Shown: piece after piece, positions 53,903 through 61,926 of the stretch
Position numbering within the stretch: the first letter of the stretch is position 1
Layout of the letters: each line of letters begins with the position of its first letter
Source of the DNA: a virus
Strand: one strand, 5' to 3'
DNA: 64,000 nt
IMG/VR virus record: IMGVR_UViG_3300025030_000064
Span: 29,499-93,498 of that record
Made by a program: the position numbers and the translations under genes
Notes under the pieces: generated by a model
The model's database searches: none
Told to the model about the DNA's origin: nothing
Seen by the model: only the letters and a program-made list of their open reading frames with translations

Positions 53903-55231
53903 TTATTTACTTTGGTCATAAGCAACAACTTTTAATTCACTTTCCTCTCTTTCTACAAAATCCATCAACATTGTTTTACCGTACTCTTTAGCTATCGCTT
54001 CCATCTCTTTAAGTGACTCATTATCAAGGTCATTAGCACATCCAATAACAATTAAAGGACTATCATTAATGGCACACTGTATTCTTGCTCCTGTGAGTAT
54101 AGCTTTAGACTTACATACCTGATTCTCTTTAAAGGATAGTTCGCCAAGCATTAGACCATCATCTGTTAGTCTTAGGTCTTTTACTGGGTTCTTACTATTC
54201 TTAATGATATCATCTTGTTTGTCTCTTTCTAACTGTACTGCAGCATCAGTCTTTTCCCATTCATCATGATTAACTACTCTCTTAGCCTTTACTTCATCAT
54301 ATGACTTCTTTTTAAGTACAAGAGCATCTATCTCAGCTATCTTCTCTTTACCTGTCTGAATACGTTGCTTTAACACATCAGCATTAGGAACATCAGATGT
54401 CTGTAGCTTCACTAACTCTTCTCTACTCTTATTTAGTTCTTCAGTAGCTTTATTAAGAATCTTGATATGGTCTTGTAGTTGTTTAATCTGTTGTTCAGAC
54501 TTTGCTATATCAGAAATATTTGTTTCTATACTCTTATCTGCATGAGCGATCTTCTCTGCTATACCTTTCTGTTTTTCTATAGCTACTGCGATACCTGAAT
54601 ACTCTTCTTCTAATTCTTTTAGCTTATCGAAGTTTACTTGTCTGACAGAAATAAGGTACATCTGATCATCTGTGAGCTCATAACCCTTTTCTATCTCCGT
54701 TAATTGCTTAACAGTGGCATTAAGGTTTGTTCTTTTATCGTAGTACTGCTTTTCTAATAGAGTAGATAGTTCATAGGCTTTAGCTTGTTCTTCATCTAAT
54801 AGAGAAAGGAATATCTTCTTAGCTTCTTCTTTACCTTTAGCAGACATGCTCATCTGCATGAATTCTTCAGCAGTAAAAGTGTTGTACTTAAAGATATTTC
54901 TAATCTGGTTGACAGACTTTACAATCTTTCCTTCTTCATCAATAGCTACAAACTTAGCATCTCCTGACTTATCAAATGTTGCTCTTACTATGTATCTCTT
55001 TCCATCTGCTCCTACAAGGTTAATAGCTTCAATAGAGCCATTCTCTTCTCCTATTGTTACTGGTTGGTCAATATCGAGCTTTGCAGTGTGTAAGGCTTTA
55101 ATCGCCTGTAAAAAGCTCGATTTCCCTTTATCGTTAGAACCTGATATGAAGTAGATATAGTTATCAGCTAAGTCTATTTCTTTGTTTTTTAACTTTTTGT
55201 AGTTTTTGAAAATTAATTTAATTTCTGGCAT
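53903..55231 (-). CDS. SMC/RecF-like ATPase
   Basis: The 442-residue protein has Walker A GSNDKGKSSF near residue 32 in a RecF/Rad50-type N-terminus (KNYKKLKNKEIDL), a long coiled coil (about 160-320) and a C-terminal half with PLIVIGCANDLDNES in place of a canonical Walker B. Similar small SMC-like ATPases occur in phage recombination modules (compare T4 gp46), but the Mre11-type partner is not visible. Its stop TAA is itself the first TAAC box of island 2. Confidence 0.75.
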   Translation of the reverse strand: MPEIKLIFKNYKKLKNKEIDLADNYIYFISGSNDKGKSSFLQAIKALHTAKLDIDQPVTIGEENGSIEAINLVGADGKRYIVRATFDKSGDAKFVAIDEEGKIVKSVNQIRNIFKYNTFTAEEFMQMSMSAKGKEEAKKIFLSLLDEEQAKAYELSTLLEKQYYDKRTNLNATVKQLTEIEKGYELTDDQMYLISVRQVNFDKLKELEEEYSGIAVAIEKQKGIAEKIAHADKSIETNISDIAKSEQQIKQLQDHIKILNKATEELNKSREELVKLQTSDVPNADVLKQRIQTGKEKIAEIDALVLKKKSYDEVKAKRVVNHDEWEKTDAAVQLERDKQDDIIKNSKNPVKDLRLTDDGLMLGELSFKENQVCKSKAILTGARIQCAINDSPLIVIGCANDLDNESLKEMEAIAKEYGKTMLMDFVEREESELKVVAYDQSK

Positions 55232-55252
55232 ATTATTTTATTTTAGTTAATT

Positions 55253-57067
55253 TCATACCTCAATAAATTCATTTTTATCTAGGTCACATACATATCTTAT
55301 AACCTTATCTTCTCCTTGTCCAGCATCTCTTATCTTCACTCCTTCAATAATAAACATCTTCTTTAATAGTTCATATTGTTCCTTTGCTGTCAAATCTCTA
55401 TCTCCAAAAAGATATAGGTCACGTTTATCTCTTACTTTCTTCTCTTTGTACTTACCATTATGTAACCATGTATAAATAGCCATTATTCCTCTCTTATACT
55501 TATCTTCTTCTGTAGAGTCATTAATACTCTGCATTAGTCTGTAATAAGCAGTATAGGCTATAAAAAGGCTATTCATTGTTGCTTCTGTACCATCAGCCAT
55601 ATGTTCCCTACCCATGATAACATCTCTTACCTTATCCCATGTAGCTTGTTTAAGGTTTACAATAGGATTCTTAAAGTTAGTAGTAAAGCTATCACTATTA
55701 GGATTTAGTTTCCAAAAAGACTTCTCAAAGTCCTGGTCGGTAAACTTCAATTCTTCAGTAGGCATACCTAACGCTCTTTGTTTATACACATCCATAAGGT
55801 CAGGATATCTACTTGGGAGATTAGCTAATGCAACAGAATTAGCATAGTTAACGAAAGTACCACTACCCTTAATAGTTGTCTCTCTTGGTCTGTAACCGTC
55901 TTTAAGATTATACTTTGAACCATGTTCTTTAGTGACATGATGAAGAGCATATATACATGCATTTGTTTCAGTTCTTATTTCTACAAGAACATCCATGATA
56001 TACATATCCTTTTCTGTCTGGTCCTTGAATCTTATCGTACTACCTATTAAACCAATATTATCAACTACTATGATAAGCTCTTTTTTATTAGCTTTTGCTT
56101 GTTCATTAACCTTACGAGAGAATTTCTTTAACTCTTTCTCTGTTATCTTAACATCAACAAATTTGATATTAAATCCTTTCTTACTTAATCGTATTAATGA
56201 ATTAGCAATAGTCTGTTTCTCTTCTACACATAGCTTATTGTCTTTAGATAATAGTTTCCTATCTCTATAGCCAGTATCCATAGATATCATTCTTCTCACA
56301 ATCTTTTCTTTTGGATCTTCCATTGATACCCATAGTACATCAATATCTTTATTGTTTTCACACACATGATACATAATAGCTATAGTGGCTGCGGTTTTTG
56401 CTGATTCTTTATCTGCTGCAAGCATGAAAATAGAGGACTTAGATAAGCCAAAGAGATTATCAAACTTAGGAAATTGTTTAGTAGCATAGATATTTGATTC
56501 TCTATTACTATTATCTTCAATCTCATTAGCTGCTGATTCAATACATTTTTCCATCTCTACCATCTCCTTGCTTCTTGTAAAGGCTAATAGAGAAGATATA
56601 CCATCAATATGATTATGTATCACATCATCTATATCTATATCATCAGTAAAACAATCTTGTTGTACTTGTTCGCTCAATCGTATTACTTCTCTTAGGATAT
56701 ACTTCTGTTGTATAATCCTCATGTGGAACATAGCATGAGAAGAAGAAGCTACTTTACCTGTTAATGTAGTAAGATAAAAGGCTCCTCCTACATCTTCAAG
56801 CTTTTGTCTATCTATTAGCTTATTCTTCACAGTAAAGATGTCTATAGGCTCATTCTTTTCATAGAGAGAATGAATAGCTTCATAGATAATCTTATTCTCA
56901 GGAGAATAAAACCAATCAGCTTTACATACGTCTAATACTCCTTTTGCCTGTTTCGGATCAATCATTATAGCTCCTAGAATTGTTTGTTCTATATCTATAT
57001 TTTGAGGCGGTATCTTAGATAGTACATCTACTGCTTTCTTTCTCTTATCTGTTTTATCTTTTTCCAT
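55253..57067 (-). CDS. DnaB-type replicative helicase
   Basis: 604 residues. The N-terminal domain (about 20-120) matches DnaB (PPQNIDIEQTILGAIM, DWFYSPENKIIYEAI). The RecA-like domain has WVSMEDPKEKIVRRM (motif H1a), ELIIVVDNIGLIG (Walker B), ALHHVTKE and KGSGTFVNYANSVAL. The Walker A region reads LAADKESAKTA where family members have AARPxxGKTA, so the glycine before K224 is replaced by alanine. A C-terminal extension of about 130 residues follows. It should unwind DNA at the phage fork. Confidence 0.85.
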   Translation of the reverse strand: MEKDKTDKRKKAVDVLSKIPPQNIDIEQTILGAIMIDPKQAKGVLDVCKADWFYSPENKIIYEAIHSLYEKNEPIDIFTVKNKLIDRQKLEDVGGAFYLTTLTGKVASSSHAMFHMRIIQQKYILREVIRLSEQVQQDCFTDDIDIDDVIHNHIDGISSLLAFTRSKEMVEMEKCIESAANEIEDNSNRESNIYATKQFPKFDNLFGLSKSSIFMLAADKESAKTAATIAIMYHVCENNKDIDVLWVSMEDPKEKIVRRMISMDTGYRDRKLLSKDNKLCVEEKQTIANSLIRLSKKGFNIKFVDVKITEKELKKFSRKVNEQAKANKKELIIVVDNIGLIGSTIRFKDQTEKDMYIMDVLVEIRTETNACIYALHHVTKEHGSKYNLKDGYRPRETTIKGSGTFVNYANSVALANLPSRYPDLMDVYKQRALGMPTEELKFTDQDFEKSFWKLNPNSDSFTTNFKNPIVNLKQATWDKVRDVIMGREHMADGTEATMNSLFIAYTAYYRLMQSINDSTEEDKYKRGIMAIYTWLHNGKYKEKKVRDKRDLYLFGDRDLTAKEQYELLKKMFIIEGVKIRDAGQGEDKVIRYVCDLDKNEFIEV

Positions 57068-57078
57068 TGTTGAATTTA

Positions 57079-57534
57079 TTATAAAATTCCTTCATCAGCA
57101 AAGCTATAGTATTTCTTTAAATCACCTGCTATAATTAAATGTTCAAGTAAGGAAATCTCAAAATACCTTGCTCCTTCTTTAATCTTCTTTGTTATATCAA
57201 TATCTTGGTCAGAAGGTTTTAAGTTACAACTTGGATGATTATGAATAAGTATTAATGCACTTGCTCCACAAAGAATAGCTTTTTGAAATATTAATCTTGG
57301 GTCCATTATTGTTCCAGCTATACCTCCTTGACTTATTCTTGTCCATCCTATCGTATTATGTGCTTTGTTTAAGTAAAGACATAAAGATTCTTCTGATAAT
57401 TCAACTGTATCTAGATTAAGTAGCTCTTTAGCTATTGTAAATACATCCGAGGATTGCTTAATCTGATATTTCTTTACATCTCCTGATTTATACTTTAAAG
57501 TAATCTCAGGCATTGTTGATTTATATTCTTTCAT
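57079..57534 (-). CDS. RadC/JAB-domain protein
   Basis: The 151-residue protein ends with LILIHNHPSCNLKPSDQDID, the HxHP-S-x(n)-SxxD zinc-binding motif of JAB metalloproteases in RadC. Residues before it match the RadC core (GGIAGTIMDPRLIFQKAI). Such proteins are common on phages and mobile elements, with unclear function. Coupled to the 48-residue Cys-rich gene by ATGA. Confidence 0.8.
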   Translation of the reverse strand: MKEYKSTMPEITLKYKSGDVKKYQIKQSSDVFTIAKELLNLDTVELSEESLCLYLNKAHNTIGWTRISQGGIAGTIMDPRLIFQKAILCGASALILIHNHPSCNLKPSDQDIDITKKIKEGARYFEISLLEHLIIAGDLKKYYSFADEGIL

Positions 57535-57677
57535 AAGCCTCCTTCTGCATCTGAATAACTAATATCTCCATGTCCAGTACCACCTTGATCATTATCCATG
57601 TTACACTCTTCGTCTATGAGCATATCACAATCATCACAACTTCTATTATCGTTATAAGGGCAATTAGGGTTATTCAT
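57531..57677 (-). CDS. Cysteine-rich mini-protein
   Basis: 48 residues with Cys at NCPYND, SCDDCD and ECN, acidic. Likely metal binding. Overlaps both neighbours. Confidence 0.5.
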   Translation of the reverse strand: MNNPNCPYNDNRSCDDCDMLIDEECNMDNDQGGTGHGDISYSDAEGGL

Positions 57678-57855
57678 CTTCTATTTCTTCTTTTTCGTTA
57701 TTACATATCCATAAAGAAGTGTCTTCTTTGTTAGGATCTAATCCATATTCTCTTGTTAAAATAAATATTAAATCTTTAGCTTCTTGATAATTATTAGCTT
57801 GTATATTTAACAATACTTCATTATGCCAACTATGAATAAAAGTAAATGTTTTCAT
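57670..57855 (-). CDS. Hypothetical protein
   Basis: 61 residues, beta-alpha pattern, no family recognised. Confidence 0.45.
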   Translation of the reverse strand: MKTFTFIHSWHNEVLLNIQANNYQEAKDLIFILTREYGLDPNKEDTSLWICNNEKEEIEDE

Positions 57856-57860
57856 TTGTT

Positions 57861-58379
57861 TTATTGTTTTAATTGTTGATATTCTAGTTTCAATTCTTCC
57901 TGTAGTAATGTAATCTTAGACCAACTAAATCCCTTCTCTTCTGCTAATCGTTCTCTTTGTATTTCAGTACCAAAATCATAAGCCAAATGCTCCCTAGCTG
58001 TTAACATTACGATATTCTTAGGGTTTAGTTTAAACTTATAATATTTATTCTGAGCTTTGGAAAGTACATGAGCAAATTGATTATAGTAGAAAGGACTATC
58101 CTTATCTACTAGCTTATCTCCTGATAGGAATGAGATATGAGGCATTGTGTTCCATATATGTTCAAACATCTCTTTCTCTGAATCAAATCCCCATAAGGAA
58201 TACTTATCTATATTTCTTTTAAGTACCTTACTATTATTCTTAACTATCTTTGAACAGTTATATCTTTTAGGTTTTATTATAGCTTTCTTTATTGGTTTAC
58301 CATGTTCCTTAGCCCAACATCACTTGCAGAGTTGTAAAGCAAACACTGGTCTATCATCATTAAGACATGTCTTAGCCAT
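57861..58379 (-). pseudogene. HNH-like nuclease gene interrupted by an in-frame TGA
   Basis: The frame from ATG at 58379 encodes MAKTCLNDDRPVFALQLCK, then TGA at 58320-58322, then CWAKEHGKPIKK and a long C-terminal region. FAHVLSKAQNK...LNPKNIVMLTAREHLAYDFG looks like an HNH core. The TGA falls inside what would be a C-x2-C zinc pair. The 102-codon frame starting at 58169 alone lacks the zinc-binding half. Nonsense mutation is the simplest reading; TGA ends other genes here. Confidence 0.65.
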
Positions 58380-58382
58380 TAA

Positions 58383-58604
58383 TTATAAATACTTTTTGGA
58401 AAATTGTTTATATAATAAAGCCCAATATTCATGACCTTCTTTTGTCTTAGCCCAATGAAATCCATGACTAGGATTAAGTAAGTTTATACGATTATAGCCA
58501 TTTTGTTTTTGTACATTACAAAGATACTTATCTAATGCTTTATTTTTTTCTAAGAACTCTTTTAGTTCTCTTGTTAATACTATTAAAATAGGTTTGTCTT
58601 TCAT
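58383..58604 (-). CDS. Hypothetical protein
   Basis: 73 residues, mixed, no family recognised. Four-base overlap with the HTH-like gene upstream. Confidence 0.5.
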   Translation of the reverse strand: MKDKPILIVLTRELKEFLEKNKALDKYLCNVQKQNGYNRINLLNPSHGFHWAKTKEGHEYWALLYKQFSKKYL

Positions 58605-58837
58605 TGTATTATAAATTTTTGGTTCATTAGTTCAATATACATAACCTTACCACTATTTATTCTCTTCTTAGCTCCATTATAGCTTATATTCTGCTCTTTA
58701 GCAAAGTCTGATAATGATGTTAGTTTATATCTTTGAACCAAATACTCTAATATTCTTAGTTCTTCATCCATTGTTATATGACCTTCTTCTGAAGATTTTA
58801 TATACCTATTTGCTACATTTTCATACAGTTTACTCAT
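58601..58837 (-). CDS. Small HTH-like protein beside island 3 (intact paralogue)
   Basis: 78 residues. SLSDFAKEQNISYNGAKKRINSGKVMYI has the spacing of a helix-turn-helix, preceded by a helical dimerisation-like N-terminus. Island 3 begins immediately upstream of its leader. The interrupted paralogue at 50860-51096 has the same position beside island 2. A regulator, a recombination directionality factor or a marker of the original insertion site are possible readings. Confidence 0.6.
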   Translation of the reverse strand: MSKLYENVANRYIKSSEEGHITMDEELRILEYLVQRYKLTSLSDFAKEQNISYNGAKKRINSGKVMYIELMNQKFIIQ

Positions 58838-58891
58838 TGGTTCAATTTATTGTATTACGAGTAGTATGATGTTACCAAACATTGTATTAAT

Positions 58892-59263
58892 TTAAAAATT
58901 ATTTGCCATCGCACGTTCATAATCATCGTCAATTATTACAGTATCTTTTCCTATTGCATCGCATAACGGTATTGTTTCTCCATCTTCGGGGTGTCTATAA
59001 ACTGAAACAAACATTCCGTCCTGAAACTCCACCGTAGAAGAATATCCTGCACATACAAATAATTGGTCGCCTTCATAAATTTCTTTCCCATTACTGTCTT
59101 TCAGTCCTGTATATTGCCCAACATTATCAACCGTCCAAGATGTTTCTCCATTGGTTATTTCCCAATTACCATTTGTCTGTTTAACCAAATAGCCATACGC
59201 CCAATATTCTTGTCCGTTTATTCCTTGAAACCATCCTCTAAATTTAATTTCTCTATTTTCCAT
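58892..59263 (-). CDS. YopX-family protein (cassette gene)
   Basis: 123 residues with REIKFRGW at the start and VGQYTGLKDSNGKEIYEGDQL in the middle, the diagnostic motifs of the YopX family found in Gram-positive and Bacteroidota phages. Function unknown. Flanked by a 12-bp perfect inverted repeat ending in cassette boxes. Confidence 0.85.
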   Translation of the reverse strand: MENREIKFRGWFQGINGQEYWAYGYLVKQTNGNWEITNGETSWTVDNVGQYTGLKDSNGKEIYEGDQLFVCAGYSSTVEFQDGMFVSVYRHPEDGETIPLCDAIGKDTVIIDDDYERAMANNF

Positions 59264-59324
59264 CGCTTAAATAATTTTTAAATTAATACAACGAGCCTAC
59301 GCTCAAATTCCTTACGCACTTTGG

Positions 59325-59391
59325 TAACATCACCTTTGCGCTATTCTCCAGCCGCACTATCCAACGCACAACAGACGCAAAGCTGCGGTTA
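59325..59391 (-). repeat. attC-like palindrome between YopX and ASCH genes
   Basis: Plus strand: TAAC, ATCAC, CTTTGCG, loop, CGCAAAG, CTGCG, GTTA. The stem is perfect over 7 bp. A GAGC-CTAC-GCTC hairpin lies just left of it. Confidence 0.7.
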
Positions 59392-59400
59392 GTGGCAAGC

Positions 59401-59913
59401 TCAAAGAACCACTATCGTACTTTTGATGTCTTTTGTTACTTCTTTCCATCCTTGCGTTCCTTTCCAAATTATTGGTTTTATTTGCCTTACATCTTCGTAA
59501 ACATGGCAATACAAATCTTCCCGCCACTTCACAAAACACTTGTCGGCATCTTTTGGCTTCATTTTCCTACTATCAACTAATTTACCTATTGCAATTCCGT
59601 AACCATTCAAATCAAGGGTTCCGCTATCCCGATTCATCGCACTAAGCATTTTATAATATAAATCTGTTCCGCAAAGTTTGTGCTCAATATCTTCACTATA
59701 TGCTTTCAAACTTGTACATATCAATACCCACCCACGCACATTTGTATTCCATGTTCGAGTTTCAATTTTACCATAAAGCATTGCGGTTGCAAATGGTTGT
59801 TTCCAAGATAAAGCCAATAATTTTTGGTCTACAGGAAATGAGCCAGCCACTAACACAGGCTCAACCGCAATAGCGGGTTTAGTGGGTAAGTCAAATAAAG
59901 TGCCTTGTATCAT
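59401..59913 (-). CDS. ASCH-domain (PUA-like) protein (cassette gene)
   Basis: 170 residues. LALSWKQPFATAMLYGKIETRTWNTNVRGWVLICTS matches the N-terminal half of the ASCH fold, which is predicted to bind RNA; several family members act on nucleotides or RNA. Its start region overlaps the hairpin CCACTAA...TTAGTGG and the GCCACTAAC box, so the N-terminal codons are part of the cassette end. Confidence 0.7.
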   Translation of the reverse strand: MIQGTLFDLPTKPAIAVEPVLVAGSFPVDQKLLALSWKQPFATAMLYGKIETRTWNTNVRGWVLICTSLKAYSEDIEHKLCGTDLYYKMLSAMNRDSGTLDLNGYGIAIGKLVDSRKMKPKDADKCFVKWREDLYCHVYEDVRQIKPIIWKGTQGWKEVTKDIKSTIVVL

Positions 59914-60157
59914 ATTCGTTGTATTTTGATTGTCCTAATTGTATTTTTATAATTTTAGAATTATCGTTACACGAAAAAATTAAACAGCAAGCAATAATGA
60001 AATATAATTTTTTAATGTGTTTTATTAATTTTCGTAAATTATTAAAATATTTTCTATCATTTCTATAAAATGTATTTTCCTCTAAAATTATATTTCTTTC
60101 ATGGTTTATGTTAATAGCATTTGATTGTCCTTGTATTATAATTATTTTATCTTTCAT
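59891..60157 (-). CDS. Hypothetical membrane/lipoprotein-like small protein
   Basis: 88 residues. The N-terminus includes IIIIQGQSNA, and LYFIIACCLIFSCN near residue 52 resembles a lipoprotein signal with lipobox, so a shorter product starting downstream is possible. AT-rich, overlapping the ASCH gene by 23 bases. Weak coding evidence. Confidence 0.35.
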   Translation of the reverse strand: MKDKIIIIQGQSNAININHERNIILEENTFYRNDRKYFNNLRKLIKHIKKLYFIIACCLIFSCNDNSKIIKIQLGQSKYNEYDTRHFI

Positions 60158-60220
60158 AAACCCTCCTCATTTTTTAAACTTTTTATTTATTTCAAATTTA
60201 ATTTATTACAAATTAATACG

Positions 60221-60250
60221 CACGTTTACAAGCCCTGTTCGTTAGCGTTC
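60221..60250 (-). repeat. attC-like half-site
   Basis: Minus strand GCTAACGAACAGGGCTTG then TAAACGTGC, closely matching the site at 38938-38970 in island 1. Confidence 0.5.
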
Positions 60251-60481
60251 ATTTACCAACACACTCTGATACATCTCTTCAAGGTCTTTAAAAAACCTAT
60301 CTCCTTGAATAATCACCATTGATGGATTATTTTTATTTACATATCTGATATAACCACTTTCAATCCTTTCATAACACTCATGAGCATCTCTACCTTTTTC
60401 TGTATTAAACCAGTGTAAATATGTTCTTGTTTGTATTATTGTTGTTATTTTTAAATCTGAAATTTGATGTTTAAAATCCAT
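60242..60481 (-). CDS. Hypothetical protein (cassette gene)
   Basis: 79 residues from MDFKHQISDLK; a start at 60499 would place the leader inside the cassette box. No family recognised. Ends near GTTAGCG, which with 60221-60240 forms an attC-like half-site. Confidence 0.5.
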   Translation of the reverse strand: MDFKHQISDLKITTIIQTRTYLHWFNTEKGRDAHECYERIESGYIRYVNKNNPSMVIIQGDRFFKDLEEMYQSVLVNER

Positions 60482-60540
60482 TTTAATTTTATTTTGCATT
60501 GCCAGCCGTTAGACAAAATTACGCTTCGTTTCACAAATAT

Positions 60541-60576
60541 ACAAAGAAAGCAGATTGTTAGTCTGCTATTCTTTGT
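60541..60576 (-). terminator. Intrinsic terminator-like hairpin
   Basis: AGCAGA/TCTGCT inside a CAAAGAA/TTCTTTG stem with a six-base loop and T-rich flanks on both strands. Directly downstream of the gene ending at 60578 and just outside island 3. Confidence 0.65.
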
Positions 60577-60577
60577 T

Positions 60578-61141
60578 TTATTTAGTTAAGATTGAGAACT
60601 CAGCATAATTATAGAATATGCATATCTTATCATTATCCAATACTTGTATAGCAATAGAATTAATATCTGTTATTTTATATTTCTTACCTAAAGATAATCC
60701 ATTCCATTTATCATTAAAGATAACTGTTCCTAATTCAGTATTAAGATGTGTATAATACACTTCATCGTTTATTTTAAGAGTAGATAGTATCTCAGGTGTT
60801 ATCTGAGTATATTTGTCTTGAATTATCTCTTTAAATCCTTCCGTATTGAGTTCTTCAGCTACTTCTAATGATAGGTATTGCCTTTCTTTGTACTTTGAAC
60901 CTCTGAAGTCTTTATTATGTTGTTATAGATGTTGTCTACAACGTCTTATTGATTCAAAGTTAGTAAGTGATCCATTAGCAAGTAAATCAAAAAAGGTAGA
61001 TATAGTTTCTTCGTAGCTATTTATTGTTCTATTTTCCATATCCTCTTGCCATATCATTGACACAAGTAAATTATCGTTGTCCTTACAATCCGGTACTGAC
61101 TCTAACATTATTCTTATACGAGTTTTTAGTTCTTTAATCAT
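60578..61141 (-). pseudogene. Phage gene split by an in-frame TAA
   Basis: The frame from ATG at 61141 encodes 72 residues ending SIRRCRQHL, then TAA (60923-60925), then continues in frame QHNKDFRGSKYKERQ to a stop at 60578. IRRxRxxLQxxxPxLRG is a motif of a phage protein family found in Bacteroidota phages; the stop falls where Gln is usual (CAA to TAA). The downstream part could only be made from a GTG at 60760 or by readthrough. Confidence 0.7.
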
Positions 61142-61410
61142 GACGGTTTAGGATAAAAGTTTAAACAATAATATTCTGCATGTTCTGTATGTTTTCTTTT
61201 CATCATATCTTTTTTATGAACTAAAGTAATATCTTCCCTATGATTAGAAATATGATAAAAACAATCACGTTTTAATGCACATTGACTACAATTACATAGT
61301 TCAATATTTGTTTGTTTATTCTTATTTACATTCATTAGAAAACAAACAAGAGCAAATAGGGCTGCTATAGCTAATAACAACCCTATAATATAATATTTAT
61401 ATGTTTCCAT
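61138..61410 (-). CDS. Membrane-anchored cysteine-containing hypothetical protein
   Basis: 90 residues with an N-terminal membrane segment (IIGLLLAIAALFALVCFLM) and CNCSQCALKRDC afterwards, which may bind metal. Four-base overlap with the next gene. Confidence 0.55.
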   Translation of the reverse strand: METYKYYIIGLLLAIAALFALVCFLMNVNKNKQTNIELCNCSQCALKRDCFYHISNHREDITLVHKKDMMKRKHTEHAEYYCLNFYPKPS

Positions 61411-61412
61411 TG

Positions 61413-61901
61413 TTAGTGTGATGTATAATTAAGTTCTTTTAATAAACCATATTGTTCAGCTTGTATGGCCTTTTCTATCATTTCTGTTACATTTATTTCT
61501 TCTGAGCCTAACTTAGCTATTAAATTAGATACAAGTCTGCCAGAGGTCTTAGAATGAACGAATCCTTTCTTTAGGATTATATTCTTGCCATTGTCAAGCC
61601 ATAGATAACATTTCTTATTAGCATTATCAAAGTTAAGGAAGTAACCCAGGTACTTAAGACTTCTTATCTTAGCTATGTCATATCTGTTTAACAGATGTGT
61701 ATAACCAAATTCATTACTTACTTCTGGTGCTTCATGAGCAGTCATAGTTACATTACCTTGTTTATCTCTTGATAAAGATAGTATATTATATACCTTATGA
61801 ACACCATTACGAGCTATGTAAGACTCGATATTTACTTTTACATACTTCTTTTCCTCTTTTAAGCTACTAAGCTGTGTGAGGTCATTTAATACTTGTTTCA
61901 T
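61413..61901 (-). CDS. Hypothetical protein
   Basis: 162 residues, mixed alpha/beta, no known motif. A large inverted-repeat structure lies in its leader (61927-61991), so its expression may be RNA-regulated. Confidence 0.5.
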   Translation of the reverse strand: MKQVLNDLTQLSSLKEEKKYVKVNIESYIARNGVHKVYNILSLSRDKQGNVTMTAHEAPEVSNEFGYTHLLNRYDIAKIRSLKYLGYFLNFDNANKKCYLWLDNGKNIILKKGFVHSKTSGRLVSNLIAKLGSEEINVTEMIEKAIQAEQYGLLKELNYTSH

Positions 61902-61926
61902 TTTATTCAGTTTTTAAATAAGTTAA

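Larger units (their letters stand above)
58838..60520. mobile_element. Cassette island 3 (integron-like gene cassettes)
   Basis: Four minus-strand genes (YopX-like, ASCH-domain and two small ones) lie between the HTH-like gene and a phage terminator. Complementary cassette ends are visible: GATGTTACCAAA (58868-58879) with TTTGGTAACATC (59320-59331) around the YopX gene, and GTTAGTGGC (59388-59396) with GCCACTAAC (59846-59854) around the ASCH gene. attC-like boxes occur at 59325-59391, 60221-60250 and 60504-60511. Confidence 0.65.

Noticed and set aside
59891-60157. Sialate O-acetylesterase (GQSNA motif)
   Set aside because: Only the short IIIQGQSNA stretch matches. The rest of the 88 residues is AT-rich, with a lipoprotein-like segment and no catalytic Asp-His.
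37263-60520. Insertion sequences or transposons as the cause of the islands
   Set aside because: No transposase-like gene is present, no target-site duplication was seen, and the inverted ends differ between neighbouring cassettes.
37263-60520. Tyrosine integrase inside the cassette islands
   Set aside because: No ORF in the window shows the R...HxxR...Y pattern; any integrase must be elsewhere in the genome or supplied by the host.
50860-61141. Alternative genetic code (stop codons read as amino acids throughout)
   Set aside because: TAA and TGA end many tightly overlapping genes, and the 4,955- and 1,361-codon frames have no internal stops of any kind. Only a few accessory genes are interrupted.
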